DNA of 64,000 nt from Rhodanobacter denitrificans (GTDB taxonomy: Bacteria > Pseudomonadota > Gammaproteobacteria > Xanthomonadales > Rhodanobacteraceae), in contig NC_020541.1 of NCBI RefSeq assembly GCF_000230695.2, forward strand, positions 1,922,001 to 1,986,000. The letters are read 5' to 3'. A program made the position numbers and the translations under genes. Each line of letters begins with the position of its first letter. Positions within the stretch are counted from its first letter, which is position 1. Under the pieces are notes generated by a model. It was not told where the DNA came from, did not search any database, and was given only the letters and a program-made list of their open reading frames with translations. This document shows, one piece after another, positions 1 to 10,132 of the stretch.

Positions 1-495
1 GCCGGCGTCGAGGCGCAACTGCCGCTGTTCGGCAACACCAGTCCGGCCGAGCGGGCCGTGACCCTGCCGCTGCCGACGCAGGCCGAGGACACGCTGGCGG
101 ATTATGCGCGGGTCGGCCTCAGCCTGGGCGTGCATCCGCTGCGACAGATCCGCGCCCGCCTGGACGCGGCGCGCTGCATCGACGGCAAGGTCCTGCGTCG
201 GCAGCCGCACCACAGCCACGTGCGTGTGGCCGGGCTGGTGACGTCGCGACAGCAACCGCAAACCGCCAGCGGCATCATCTTTGTGACGCTGGAGGACGAG
301 CATGGCCTGATCAACGTCATCGTGTGGCGGCAGGTGGCCGAAACCCAGCGCCGGGCGCTGCTGCAGGCGCGGTTGCTGGCAGTGGAAGGGCAGTGGGAGA
401 ACGTCGAGGGCGTCCGTCACCTGGTCGCACACCGGCTGCAGGACCTCACCCCGCTGCTGGGCACGCTGGATGCGCGCTCGCGGGACTTCCACTGA
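1..495 (+). CDS. dnaE2: Error-prone DNA polymerase DnaE2/ImuC, C-terminal part only
   Basis: The frame is open from base 1 and ends in TGA at 493-495, so only the last 164 residues are in the window. The part seen matches the C-terminal tail of the ImuC (DnaE2) family: a linker resembling LPTQAEDTLADYARVGLSLG, then an OB-fold with VRVAGLVTSRQ, ASGIIFVTLEDEHG and NVIVWRQV, and the characteristic SRDFH ending. ImuC works with ImuA and ImuB in SOS-induced translesion synthesis; those genes would lie upstream, outside the window. The family call is firm; the catalytic PHP and polymerase domains cannot be checked here. Confidence 0.93.
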   Translation, partial: AGVEAQLPLFGNTSPAERAVTLPLPTQAEDTLADYARVGLSLGVHPLRQIRARLDAARCIDGKVLRRQPHHSHVRVAGLVTSRQQPQTASGIIFVTLEDEHGLINVIVWRQVAETQRRALLQARLLAVEGQWENVEGVRHLVAHRLQDLTPLLGTLDARSRDFH

Positions 496-546
496 GTTCG
501 TCGCGGCTCACCCGTCGTTGCCCCGGCTTGCGCATACCCGGCGCGA

Positions 547-794
547 ATGGCCAAAACGACCGCGCGTGAAAACGTCCCGGATCCGCGCCGCGAGACGCGT
601 GCGATGGGGCTGGTCCATGTCAGCGACGCGCAGCCTGGCCTGAGCCGACGGCGCCGCGGCAAGGGCTTCAGCTACCGCGATGCGGATGGCCGGCCGGTGA
701 CGGATCGCGATGAGCTGGCGCGCATCCGCGCGCTGGGGGATACCGCCCGCGTATACCCGGGTGTGGATCTGCAGCAACCTGCGCGGGTTCCGCC
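547..794 (+). pseudogene. DNA topoisomerase IB, N-terminal remnant with frameshift
   Basis: From ATG 547 the translation fits the N-terminus of bacterial (poxvirus-like) topoisomerase IB: GLVHVSDAQPGLSRRRRGKG, FSYRDADGRPV, LARIRALG. The match then continues one frame over as IPPAYTRVWICSNLRG. The shift falls at a run of five G at 735-739, consistent with one extra base. Homology stops near 794, where it meets a fragment of another gene on the opposite strand. Only about 80 residues of a roughly 350-residue enzyme remain and the catalytic Tyr region is absent, so this is a dead remnant even if the frameshift were a sequencing error. Confidence 0.72.
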
Positions 795-910
795 GCCAGC
801 CACTGGCGGCAGGCGGCCTGTTCCGTGGCGTTCGCGCGCTTGTGCAACCGCGCTTTGCCGCGCGTCTCGTACTTGAAATGCTTGACCGTGTTGGTGAGAT
901 AGCGCGCCAG
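776..910 (-). pseudogene. UdgX-type uracil-DNA glycosylase, internal fragment
   Basis: On the minus strand about 45 residues read LARYLTNTVKHFKYETRGKA followed by RLHKR, ATEQAACRQWLAAE. This corresponds to the core of UdgX (family 4-like uracil-DNA glycosylases), where the hallmark is VKHFKxExRGKRRIHK followed by AACRPWLxAE; here the KRRIH loop reads KARLH. No homology is seen before about 910 or after about 778, so both ends of the gene are missing. It abuts the topoisomerase IB remnant near 794, suggesting that one deletion joined two neighbouring repair/topology genes. Family call from memory of the motif. Confidence 0.6.
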
Positions 911-1008
911 CCGCGGACCAGGAAGTAGAAGTTTCTCTGCGGAGAACAGGGGAGATGTGCCAGACCCGGCGACGGCGGGGCTTGCGTGCCCGCGCTGACC
1001 CCTTGGCA

Positions 1009-1036
1009 ATTTCGCATAATGTATATTATGTCAAAT
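1009..1036. other. dif chromosome-dimer-resolution site (XerC/XerD target)
   Basis: The 28-bp stretch differs from the Escherichia coli dif sequence, as I recall it, at four positions (1, 2, 4 and 24). It keeps the core GCATAATGTATATTATG: an inner XerC half-site ending GCATAA, the 6-bp centre TGTATA, and a XerD half-site TTATGTCAAAT. It is non-coding and AT-rich against a GC-rich background. dif marks the replication terminus where FtsK-activated XerCD resolves dimeric chromosomes, and is a known integration target for filamentous phages and other Xer-using elements. Strand is left open because the site acts on duplex DNA. Confidence 0.85.
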
Positions 1037-1665
1037 AAATGCCTACGGCATCGCCGTGTTTGGCACATCAGCCCCGAGGGCTTCCGCACGCTCCACCACA
1101 GCTGCTTGCTGTCGCGCCCAGCGTGCGCGGACTTCCTCGGCGTCTGCCCGTGCACCGATCGCGTGCCCATGCATTGAGCTTGGCACGCCTGTTCCACGTT
1201 ATGCCTTACGCAGACGGCCTCCTTGGGGAAGCCGCTCTGCGCAGGTCTGCTTGTGGCTGGGCTGGGGACCTGGCTGGCGAAGGCATCCCGGCCAATATCG
1301 GACTTTACGCGCCGGAGCCCCGATTCGGGGACGGGGAGCCCGGTAGGCGTGATGCCGGCGTTCTGTCGATCCGCGAAACGGGCGACGGGCCCGGATCGCT
1401 TCATCATCCGGAGCGGCATCGGTCGTCCGACAGCCTGGCGCGCCATACCCGGCCCGGGCGGGTGCATGCGGGCATGGAATGCCGGAGAGCGGCGCGACCA
1501 TCGCGGAGCTTGCCGTCCATCAGCTCGGAGCCGGCGTCGCACACGCGCCAGACGGCTGGCGCAAATCGCTGCTCGTCGTGCGGCTGGCCTTGGGCTCTCG
1601 CCCCTGGCCTCTTGACGACTCAAATAGCAATGAGTAGCATTTACCAAACACGCGGGGATTTGCAG
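1037..1665 (+). other. Gene-free stretch next to dif
   Basis: I see no convincing gene in these 629 bases. Open frames exist on both strands, including one running into the cupredoxin gene, but their translations are rich in Arg, Pro and Ala and show no recognisable motif. The last 45 bases (about 1620-1665) are AT-richer and probably hold the promoter of the cupredoxin gene. Decayed mobile-element DNA integrated at dif is possible but nothing here identifies one. Confidence 0.5.
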
Positions 1666-1998
1666 ATGAAGTATTTTTTGATGCTGGCCGGGGTCATCCT
1701 GCTGGCTGCTGCCGGAAACGTAGTGGCCGGCGAGTTGCCGGAGTACACCTTGGTCATCAAGAACCATCGCTATCAGCCGAGCGAGATCAGGATGCCGGCC
1801 AATACCAAGGTGCGCATTGTGGTGAACAACCAGGATCCGACGCCCGAGGAATTCGAAAGCACTGATTTCAGTCGCGAGAAGCTGGTGCTGCCCAACGGCA
1901 GCGCCACGGTTTATGTCGGCCCCTTGCGTGCCGGTACCTATGCCTTTTTTGGCGACTTCCACCAGGACACGGCCCAGGGGCGCCTGATCGTGGAATAG
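1666..1998 (+). CDS. Periplasmic cupredoxin-domain protein
   Basis: This 110-residue protein begins with a signal peptide (about residues 1-21, ending VVAG) and continues as one cupredoxin-like domain with YTLVIKNHRYQPSEIRMPAN, DPTPEEFES and GTYAFFGDFHQDTAQG. It resembles the Cupredoxin_1 family, often encoded beside FTR1-type iron permeases. The start is ATG 1666, preceded by GGGGA at 1653-1657; longer upstream in-frame sequence is not protein-like. Classical type 1 copper ligands are not evident because there is no Cys, so metal binding is uncertain. The next gene encodes another exported protein, and the pair may be a remnant or variant of an iron/copper uptake cluster. Confidence 0.8.
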   Translation: MKYFLMLAGVILLAAAGNVVAGELPEYTLVIKNHRYQPSEIRMPANTKVRIVVNNQDPTPEEFESTDFSREKLVLPNGSATVYVGPLRAGTYAFFGDFHQDTAQGRLIVE

Positions 1999-2133
1999 CT
2001 GCCTGCCGTCGGATCGGCCTCCCCCACCGCCGCCATGGCGTGGATCCCTTCACACCTGTTCTCAATCAGTCGCGTATCGCCGTTGCTGCTGCGGCAGGTG
2101 GCTACCCGACCCGATGTTTTCCCAGGACTTTCC

Positions 2134-2883
2134 ATGCAGGCAAACTACGCATTTACCGATCACTCCCGCCGTATTTTTCCGACAATCCTCGGCCTTGCCA
2201 TGCTCGGAGGCAGCGGCCTCGTGCATGCCGACGATTTCATCGTCTACTCGCCGCATGTGATAGCCACCCAGACCGAAATCGAGCTGCGCGGCTACGGTTT
2301 CAGTGACGGGCGTGCGGACATCGGCGGCGAGCGGGCGGCCGAGCTTTCCGTCGCGCACGCAGTCACCAGTTGGTGGAAACCCGAACTCTACGTGGCAGAG
2401 TACAAGAAAGAGCCCGGCGGCCGGGGGAAACTGGTGGGCTATGAATTCGAGAACACGTTCCAATTCACCGAGCCGGGCCGTTATTGGGCCGACATCGGCC
2501 TGCTTGCCTCCTACGGTCATCCCAGGGGCGGTGGTCCGGGTGAACTCGAGCTTGGCGCACTGCTCGAGAAGGCGGCCGGTCGCTTCGATCATCGTGTCAA
2601 CCTGATCTGGGAGCGTCATGTCGGCAGCGGCGCGTCGCATGGCACCGAGTTCCGCTACAGCTACGCGGGCACCTATGCATTGACGTCCGCATTTCGGCCA
2701 GGCATCGAGGCGTATGGCCGGCCGGACGACCATGCCTACCAGGCCGGTCCCGTGGCCACCGGTGAGTGGCACGTGCCGGGCACGCATGGCAACATCGAGT
2801 ACCGTGTCGGACTGCTTCTGGGCATCAATCCCGCCGCTCCGCGGCGCACGGTGCTGGCCCAGGTCGAGTACGAGTTCTTTTGA
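2134..2883 (+). CDS. Secreted or outer-membrane protein of unknown function
   Basis: A 249-residue protein with a signal peptide after an N-terminal extension: the hydrophobic segment FPTILGLAMLGGSGLVHA ends near residue 31. The mature part is rich in alternating aromatic/polar strands (for example AELYVAEYKKEPG-like and YEFENTFQFTEPGRYWADI) and ends in EYEFF, a terminal Phe typical of outer-membrane beta-barrels. ATG 2134 is preceded by CAGGA at 2123-2127. It follows the cupredoxin gene by 135 bp on the same strand and could be co-transcribed. I recognise the type from iron/copper-associated loci but cannot name a function. Confidence 0.7.
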   Translation: MQANYAFTDHSRRIFPTILGLAMLGGSGLVHADDFIVYSPHVIATQTEIELRGYGFSDGRADIGGERAAELSVAHAVTSWWKPELYVAEYKKEPGGRGKLVGYEFENTFQFTEPGRYWADIGLLASYGHPRGGGPGELELGALLEKAAGRFDHRVNLIWERHVGSGASHGTEFRYSYAGTYALTSAFRPGIEAYGRPDDHAYQAGPVATGEWHVPGTHGNIEYRVGLLLGINPAAPRRTVLAQVEYEFF

Positions 2884-3352
2884 GCGCACCGCGGTGGCGG
2901 TGAAGTGAACCCTGGCAACGTGGGCTACTGCCCTGCCCGCTGAGCGGCCCGGATCGGCTTGATCCGGCGCAACCAGTCGTAACCATCCGTGGGGCGCAAG
3001 CCGATGTCGGCGCCAGCGCGCCTGGCAGGGGCGCTGCGGCCCGTGACGTTCGGGTTACCGAATCGGCGTCGCGGATGTAGTGGCTGGCGGCTGAAGCTGG
3101 TCTTCATTCCCGGGTTCCTCGCGATGTGAGTTGATCGGCCCGATCCATGTCGGTTCGTGCGTACACCTCGAAAGATCCGGCTCGCCGGGCCGCGGATCAA
3201 CGGCCTTGGCGGGATCGCACCGTTTCCGCCTGGGAACGATCTTGTTTCGGTCGATCGTTCGTCCATGGAGACTCACTGATCACCCACCAAGCGTTTTGCC
3301 GCGAACGGCCGACGCCATATCGCTGTGCACGAGTGCGTTCGGGTGTCGGATC
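2884..3352. other. Intergenic stretch, nothing recognised
   Basis: No convincing gene, RNA or terminator was found in these 469 bases. A short minus-strand frame near 2945-3010 reads GADIGLRPTDGYDWLRRIK, which looks more protein-like than its surroundings and might be the C-terminal scrap of a lost gene, but I cannot assign a family. Confidence 0.4.
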
Positions 3353-3892
3353 ATGGGCAAATCACTACTTTCGCGGCTGTTTCTCGTGCTCGGCATGATG
3401 AGCGTGGCGCTGCCGGGTGCTGGTGCGGCCACGCTGTACGGCGGCGACTACGCCAGGATCGGCGTGCCGGACTTGCAGCAGGCCGTGGCTTTTTTCCGAG
3501 ATGTGCTGAACTGTCGCCCGCTCGACCCGGCCGCAGGTGCGGTCGACAGCCCGCGGCAATCCAGTCTGCTGGCCTGCGACGCGGGTTCGATCATTGAACT
3601 GTTCGATGAGCGGGATGCCACTCTTTCACCCGCACGGCCGTCGCCGGAACAGGTTGGCCGCACCTTGCGATTCGTGACGGATGACGTCGTCCATGCTGAC
3701 CAATGGCTGCGCGACGAAGGCGTCGACGTGAGCGGAATGCCGCACCGGTTGAGTTCCGGACCGCTGACCGGCCGTCTGGTACTGGATTTCGTGTCGCCCT
3801 GGGGCTTGCGCCTGCAGCTGCTGGACAGCAAGGCGGCGGGTTCCGTCGACAGCCATCTGGCGGCGGTCGAGATGCCGCTCGGTGGCGATTGA
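3353..3892 (+). CDS. Exported VOC (glyoxalase/bleomycin-resistance fold) family protein
   Basis: 179 residues: a signal peptide (about 1-25, VALPGAGA) followed by one vicinal-oxygen-chelate domain, with ARIGVPDLQQAVAFFRDVLN at the first beta-alpha unit and a second half containing DDVVHADQWLRDEGVDV and DFVSPWGLRLQLLD. VOC proteins bind a metal or small ligand; reaction and substrate cannot be read from sequence. ATG 3353 was chosen because it is followed at once by the signal peptide; upstream frame sequence is not protein-like. An exported VOC domain is less usual than the cytosolic enzymes. It converges on tadA with only 3 bases between the stops. Confidence 0.75.
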   Translation: MGKSLLSRLFLVLGMMSVALPGAGAATLYGGDYARIGVPDLQQAVAFFRDVLNCRPLDPAAGAVDSPRQSSLLACDAGSIIELFDERDATLSPARPSPEQVGRTLRFVTDDVVHADQWLRDEGVDVSGMPHRLSSGPLTGRLVLDFVSPWGLRLQLLDSKAAGSVDSHLAAVEMPLGGD

Positions 3893-3895
3893 GGC

Positions 3896-4462
<567 letters not shown>

Positions 4463-6067
4463 CTACTCCCACTCGATCGTGGCCGGTGGCTTGCCACTGA
4501 TGTCATAAACGACACGAGAAACACCACGCAACTCATTGATAATACGGTTTGAAACCTTGCCAAGAAACTCGTAGGGCAGATGCGCCCAGTGTGCGGTCAT
4601 GAAATCGACGGTTTCCACCGCGCGCAGCGCTATCACCCACTCGTAGGCGCGTGCATCGCCCACCACACCGACCGACTTCACCGGCAGGAACACCGCGAAC
4701 GCCTGGCTGGTTTTGTCGTAAAGGTCGGCCTTGCGCAGCTCGTCGATGAAGATCGCGTCGGCCTTGGCCAGCAATTCGGCGTATTCGCGCTTCACTTCGC
4801 CCAGGATGCGCACGCCGAGGCCGGGGCCGGGGAACGGGTGGCGGTAGACCATGGCGCGCGGCAGGCCAAGTTCCACGCCGATCCGGCGCACCTCGTCCTT
4901 GAACAGCTCGCGCAGCGGCTCGACCAGCTTCAGCTTCATGTGCGCCGGCAAGCCACCGACGTTGTGATGGCTCTTGATGACATGGGCCTTGCCGGTCTTG
5001 CTGCCGGCCGACTCAATCACGTCGGGGTAGATCGTGCCCTGCGCCAGCCATTTCACCTTGCTGCCGTCGGCGGTGATCTTGCTTGACTCCTCGTCGAAGA
5101 TCTCCACGAACAGGCCGCCAATGATCTTGCGCTTGGTTTCCGGGTCGGTCACGCCTTCGAGCGCCTGGAAGTAGCGATCGGCTGCATCGACGCGAATCAC
5201 CTTGACGCCCATGTGCTCGGCCATGGTGGCCATCACCTGATCGCCTTCCTGCCAGCGCAGCAGCCCGGTGTCGACGAACACGCAGGTCAGCCGGTCGCCG
5301 ATCGCCTTGTGCAGCAAGGCGGCGACCACCGAAGAGTCGACGCCGCCGGACAGGCCCAGCAGCACGTGATCGTCGCCGACCTGGGCGCGCACGCGCTCGA
5401 TCTGGTCGCCGATGATGTTGGCCGCGGTCCACAGCGTCGCGCAGCCGCAGATCCCGGTGATGAAACGCTTCAGCAGTGCCCCGCCCTGCTTCGTATGCGT
5501 CACTTCGGGGTGGAACTGCACGCCGTACCAGCGCTTGGCATCGTTCTCCATCACCGCGACCGGGATGCGGTCGGTGCTGCCGGTGACGACGAAGCCCGGC
5601 GGCGCTTTCGACACGTGGTCGCCGTGGCTCATCCATACATCCAGCTTGTGCTCGCCTGGGTGATCGGTGAGGCCGTCGAACAGGCGGCTGGGCGCCACGA
5701 TATCCACGCTGGCGTGACCGAACTCGCGGGCATCCGCCGCTTCCGTGGCGCCGCCAAGCTGGGCGGCCAGGGTCTGCATGCCATAGCAGATGCCGAGGAT
5801 CGGCAGGCCGGCGTCGAACACCTGCGGCGGTGCTTTCGGTGCGCCTTCCAGCGTAGTGGATTCCGGGCCGCCGGACAGGATGAAGCCTTTCGCGCCAAAC
5901 GCGGCGATCTCGGCGGGATCGTGGTCCCACGCCCAGATCTCGCAGTACACGCCCAGCTCACGCACGCGCCGCGCGATCAGCTGGGTGTATTGCGCACCGA
6001 AGTCGAGGATGAGGATCTTGTCGTCGTGGAGCCGGGATTGGGGATTCGGGGTTCGGGACTCAGTCAT
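4463..6067 (-). CDS. guaA: GMP synthase (glutamine-hydrolysing)
   Basis: Converts XMP to GMP using ATP and glutamine, the step after guaB, which lies just upstream on the same strand. The 534-residue protein has an N-terminal class I glutamine amidotransferase domain (nucleophile C94 in GICYG, H186 and E188 in FHPEVTH), an ATP-pyrophosphatase domain with the P-loop SGGVDSS at 240-246, and the C-terminal dimerisation domain ending TIEWE. The start is taken as ATG 6067; a GTG/ATG four codons upstream lies in repeat-like DNA. Residues 3-13 ([11 protein letters not shown]) are unusual for the family and appear to be encoded by a small G-rich tandem repeat at 6030-6064. Confidence 0.97.
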   Translation of the reverse strand: MTESRTPNPQSRLHDDKILILDFGAQYTQLIARRVRELGVYCEIWAWDHDPAEIAAFGAKGFILSGGPESTTLEGAPKAPPQVFDAGLPILGICYGMQTLAAQLGGATEAADAREFGHASVDIVAPSRLFDGLTDHPGEHKLDVWMSHGDHVSKAPPGFVVTGSTDRIPVAVMENDAKRWYGVQFHPEVTHTKQGGALLKRFITGICGCATLWTAANIIGDQIERVRAQVGDDHVLLGLSGGVDSSVVAALLHKAIGDRLTCVFVDTGLLRWQEGDQVMATMAEHMGVKVIRVDAADRYFQALEGVTDPETKRKIIGGLFVEIFDEESSKITADGSKVKWLAQGTIYPDVIESAGSKTGKAHVIKSHHNVGGLPAHMKLKLVEPLRELFKDEVRRIGVELGLPRAMVYRHPFPGPGLGVRILGEVKREYAELLAKADAIFIDELRKADLYDKTSQAFAVFLPVKSVGVVGDARAYEWVIALRAVETVDFMTAHWAHLPYEFLGKVSNRIINELRGVSRVVYDISGKPPATIEWE

Positions 6068-6080
6068 GGCTGGCTGCACG

Positions 6081-6187
6081 CGGGAATGGAGAATGGGAAA
6101 TGGGAAATAGAAAGAACCACGAGCTTCGGAGCGAAAGTGCGATCGGATAGGTGGACCGCTTTACCCATTTCCCATTCTCCATTCCCG
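6081..6187. repeat. Perfect 24-bp inverted repeat between guaB and guaA
   Basis: Left arm 6081-6104 and right arm 6164-6187 are exact reverse complements over 24 bases, separated by 59 bases. The arms are built from the unit GAATGGGAAATGGG and relatives, unlike the GC-rich coding DNA around them. Simple G/A-rich intergenic units of this type are dispersed in Xanthomonadales genomes. Transcribed, it would form a long hairpin in the guaB-guaA intergenic RNA, so it could affect readthrough or mRNA stability; that is inference. Confidence 0.85.
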
Positions 6188-6199
6188 GCTCCCGGATAC

Positions 6200-7684
<1,485 letters not shown>

Positions 7685-7746
7685 TTATACGCGCCCTGCC
7701 GGTGGGCTCGCCAGACGTGCTGCTTAATGCAGCAACAACCGACGCG

Positions 7747-8616
7747 TCAGGCGACCCGACGCGGTGTCGTGCGCGCTTCCGCCGCCTCCAGCGTGTTCTC
7801 CATCAGCGTGGCCACCGTCATCGGGCCGACGCCGCCGGGCACCGGGGTGATCCAGCTGGCACGCTCGGCGGCCGGCGCGAATTCCACGTCGCCGACCAGG
7901 CGGCCGTCGTCGAGCCGGTTGATGCCCACGTCGATCACCACGGCGCCAGGCTTGATCCATTCGCCCTTCACCAGCCCCGGCTTGCCCGCGGCGACGATCA
8001 TGATGTCGGCCTGGCGCACGTGGCTTTCCAGGTCACGGGTGAACTTGTGGCAGCAGGTGGTGGTGCAGCCGGCGATCAGCAGCTCCAGCACCAGCGGGCG
8101 GCCCACGTGGTTGGACACGCCGATCACCACCGCGTGCTGGCCGCGCACCGGGCGATCGGTGTGGCCGAGCAGGGTCATCACGCCCTTCGGCGTGCACGGG
8201 CGCAGGCCGAAACGGCGCAAGGCCAGCCGACCCACATTGATCGCCTGGAAGCCGTCGACGTCCTTGTTGGGGTCGATGCGATCGACCAGCGCATCCTCGT
8301 CGATGTGTTGCGGCAGCGGCGACTGCACCAGGATGCCGTGCACGTCCGGGTCGGCATTGAGCCGGTCGATCAGGGCGAACAGTTCGTCCTGGCTGGTAGT
8401 CGACGGCAGGTCGTAGCCGAACGAACGGAAGCCCACCTGCTGGCAGGCCCTGCGCTTGTTGCGGACATAGACCGCGGAGGCTGCGTCGTTGCCCACCAGC
8501 ACCACCGCCAGTCCCGGCGGGGGCAGTCCCTGCGCGGTCCTGGCAGCGACGCGCAGGCCGACACGCTCCAGCAGTTCCTGCGCGATGCGCTTGCCGTCGA
8601 GGATGCGTGCGTTCAT
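7747..8616 (-). CDS. folD: Bifunctional methylenetetrahydrofolate dehydrogenase/cyclohydrolase FolD
   Basis: Interconverts methylene-, methenyl- and formyl-tetrahydrofolate, feeding one-carbon units to purine synthesis. The 289-residue product (start ATG 8616, MNARILDGK) has YVRNKRRAC with the catalytic Lys, [17 protein letters not shown], and the closing [12 protein letters not shown]. One oddity: the dinucleotide-binding motif normally reading GRSNIVG is GVSNHVG here, so the Arg that usually contacts the NADP phosphate is Val, and cofactor preference may differ. In-frame sequence upstream of 8616 is not conserved. It lies 130 bp from guaB, fitting a purine/one-carbon neighbourhood. Confidence 0.95.
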   Translation of the reverse strand: MNARILDGKRIAQELLERVGLRVAARTAQGLPPPGLAVVLVGNDAASAVYVRNKRRACQQVGFRSFGYDLPSTTSQDELFALIDRLNADPDVHGILVQSPLPQHIDEDALVDRIDPNKDVDGFQAINVGRLALRRFGLRPCTPKGVMTLLGHTDRPVRGQHAVVIGVSNHVGRPLVLELLIAGCTTTCCHKFTRDLESHVRQADIMIVAAGKPGLVKGEWIKPGAVVIDVGINRLDDGRLVGDVEFAPAAERASWITPVPGGVGPMTVATLMENTLEAAEARTTPRRVA

Positions 8617-8706
8617 GGGAGAGGCCTGGCTGCGAAGTCCGCCATTATCCGGGCTCAGCCCGGTGCGCACAAACGGCGCATGCACCCGAAGGTCAGTGGG
8701 AAGCTC

Positions 8707-10110
8707 TTAGCGCGTGCGCTTGATCAGCTCGCTGAGCCGCCGCCTTGCCTTGTGCTGCTGTTCCTTGGTCAGCACCTTCTTGCGTCCGGCATACGGGTTC
8801 TCACCTTCGCGGAACACGATCCGGATCGGCGTGCCTTCCAGCTTGTAGCGCTTGCGGAAGAAGTTCTCGAGGTAACGCTGGTAGGCCGGTGCGATGTGCT
8901 TGGTGCGGCTGCCGTGGATGACGATGGTCGGCGGATTGGTGCCGCCCGGGTGCGCGAAACGCAGCTTCGGCGCATGACCGTTCACCAGTGGCGGCTGGTA
9001 GCTCTCGTAGGCTTTTTCCAGTGCCTTGGTGAGGTCGGAGGAGACCAGCTCTTTGGTCGCCGACGCATGTGCGCGCACCACTGCACGCATCAGTTCGCGC
9101 AGGCCGGAGCCGTGCAGTGCGGAGATCTGCACCTGCTTGGCCCAGTCGACGAACACCAGTCGCCGGTCCAGCGCGCGGCGGCATTCGTCGCGCTGGTACG
9201 AGTCCATGTCGTCCCACTTGTTGATCGCGATGACCAGCGCCCTACCCTCGTCGATCGCGTAGCCGATCAGGGTGAGATCCTGGTCGGCAAGGTTCTCGCG
9301 GGCATCGATCATCACCACCACGACCTGGGCGGCGGCGATCGATTGCAGCGTCTTGATGACGCTGAACTTCTCCACCGCCTCCTCGACCCGCGCCTTGCGC
9401 CGGATGCCGGCGGTGTCGATCAGCGTGTAGCGCTTGCCGTCGCGCTCCAGCGGCACCCGGATCGGATCGCGGGTGGTGCCGGCGACGTCGGAGACGATCA
9501 GCCGCTCCTCGCCCAGCAGGCGATTGATCAGGGTCGACTTGCCGGCGTTCGGACGGCCAACGATGGCCACGCGGATGCTGCCGTCCTCGCCCTCGGCTTC
9601 CGCCGCGGCTTCCCGGTCGGCCGGCAGCAGCGGCAGCAGTACCCGCAGAAAATCGTCGGTACCGCGGTTGTGCGCTGCCGACAGCGGCAAGGTGGCACCG
9701 ATGCCGAACGCGAAGAACTCGGCCATGACGGCCTGTTCGTCGAGGCCGTCGGTCTTGTTGACCGCCGCCACGATCGGTTTGCCGCTGCGCCGCAGTTCGG
9801 CCAGGATCGCGTCGTCCTGCGGCAGCAGGCCGTCGCGGGCGTCGACCACAAACACCAGCACGTCCGCTTCGGCGATCGCCAGGCGCACCTGCCTGGCGGT
9901 CAGCACGTCCATGGCCTCGTCGATGCCGGACAGACCACCGGTGTCGACCACCACGAAGGGCCGTTCACCGGTACGGCAGATGCCGTAGTGGCGGTCGCGG
10001 GTGACGCCCGGCATGTCGGCCACCAGGGCGTCGCGGCTGCGCGTCAGCACGTTGAAAAGGGTCGACTTGCCGACATTCGGGCGACCAACCAGTGCGACGA
10101 CGGGCAGCAT
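8707..10110 (-). CDS. der: Ribosome biogenesis GTPase Der (EngA)
   Basis: An essential tandem GTPase that helps 50S subunit maturation. The 467-residue protein carries two complete G domains: the first opens LPVVALVGRPNVGKSTLFN with DTGG and NKTD; the second (from about residue 175) has VAIVGRPNAGKSTLIN, DTAG and NKWD. A C-terminal KH-like domain with PPTIVIHGSRTKHI follows. Gene order der-bamB-yfgM on one strand is conserved in gammaproteobacteria; bamB ends 22 bp upstream of der, suggesting co-transcription. Confidence 0.97.
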   Translation of the reverse strand: MLPVVALVGRPNVGKSTLFNVLTRSRDALVADMPGVTRDRHYGICRTGERPFVVVDTGGLSGIDEAMDVLTARQVRLAIAEADVLVFVVDARDGLLPQDDAILAELRRSGKPIVAAVNKTDGLDEQAVMAEFFAFGIGATLPLSAAHNRGTDDFLRVLLPLLPADREAAAEAEGEDGSIRVAIVGRPNAGKSTLINRLLGEERLIVSDVAGTTRDPIRVPLERDGKRYTLIDTAGIRRKARVEEAVEKFSVIKTLQSIAAAQVVVVMIDARENLADQDLTLIGYAIDEGRALVIAINKWDDMDSYQRDECRRALDRRLVFVDWAKQVQISALHGSGLRELMRAVVRAHASATKELVSSDLTKALEKAYESYQPPLVNGHAPKLRFAHPGGTNPPTIVIHGSRTKHIAPAYQRYLENFFRKRYKLEGTPIRIVFREGENPYAGRKKVLTKEQQHKARRRLSELIKRTR

Positions 10111-10132
10111 GAGGAGCGCTTCGTTCCGGCGA

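Noticed and set aside
1039..1665. Long N-terminal extension of the cupredoxin gene
   Set aside because: The added residues are Arg/Pro-rich with no motif, and a good ribosome-binding site and signal peptide occur at ATG 1666.
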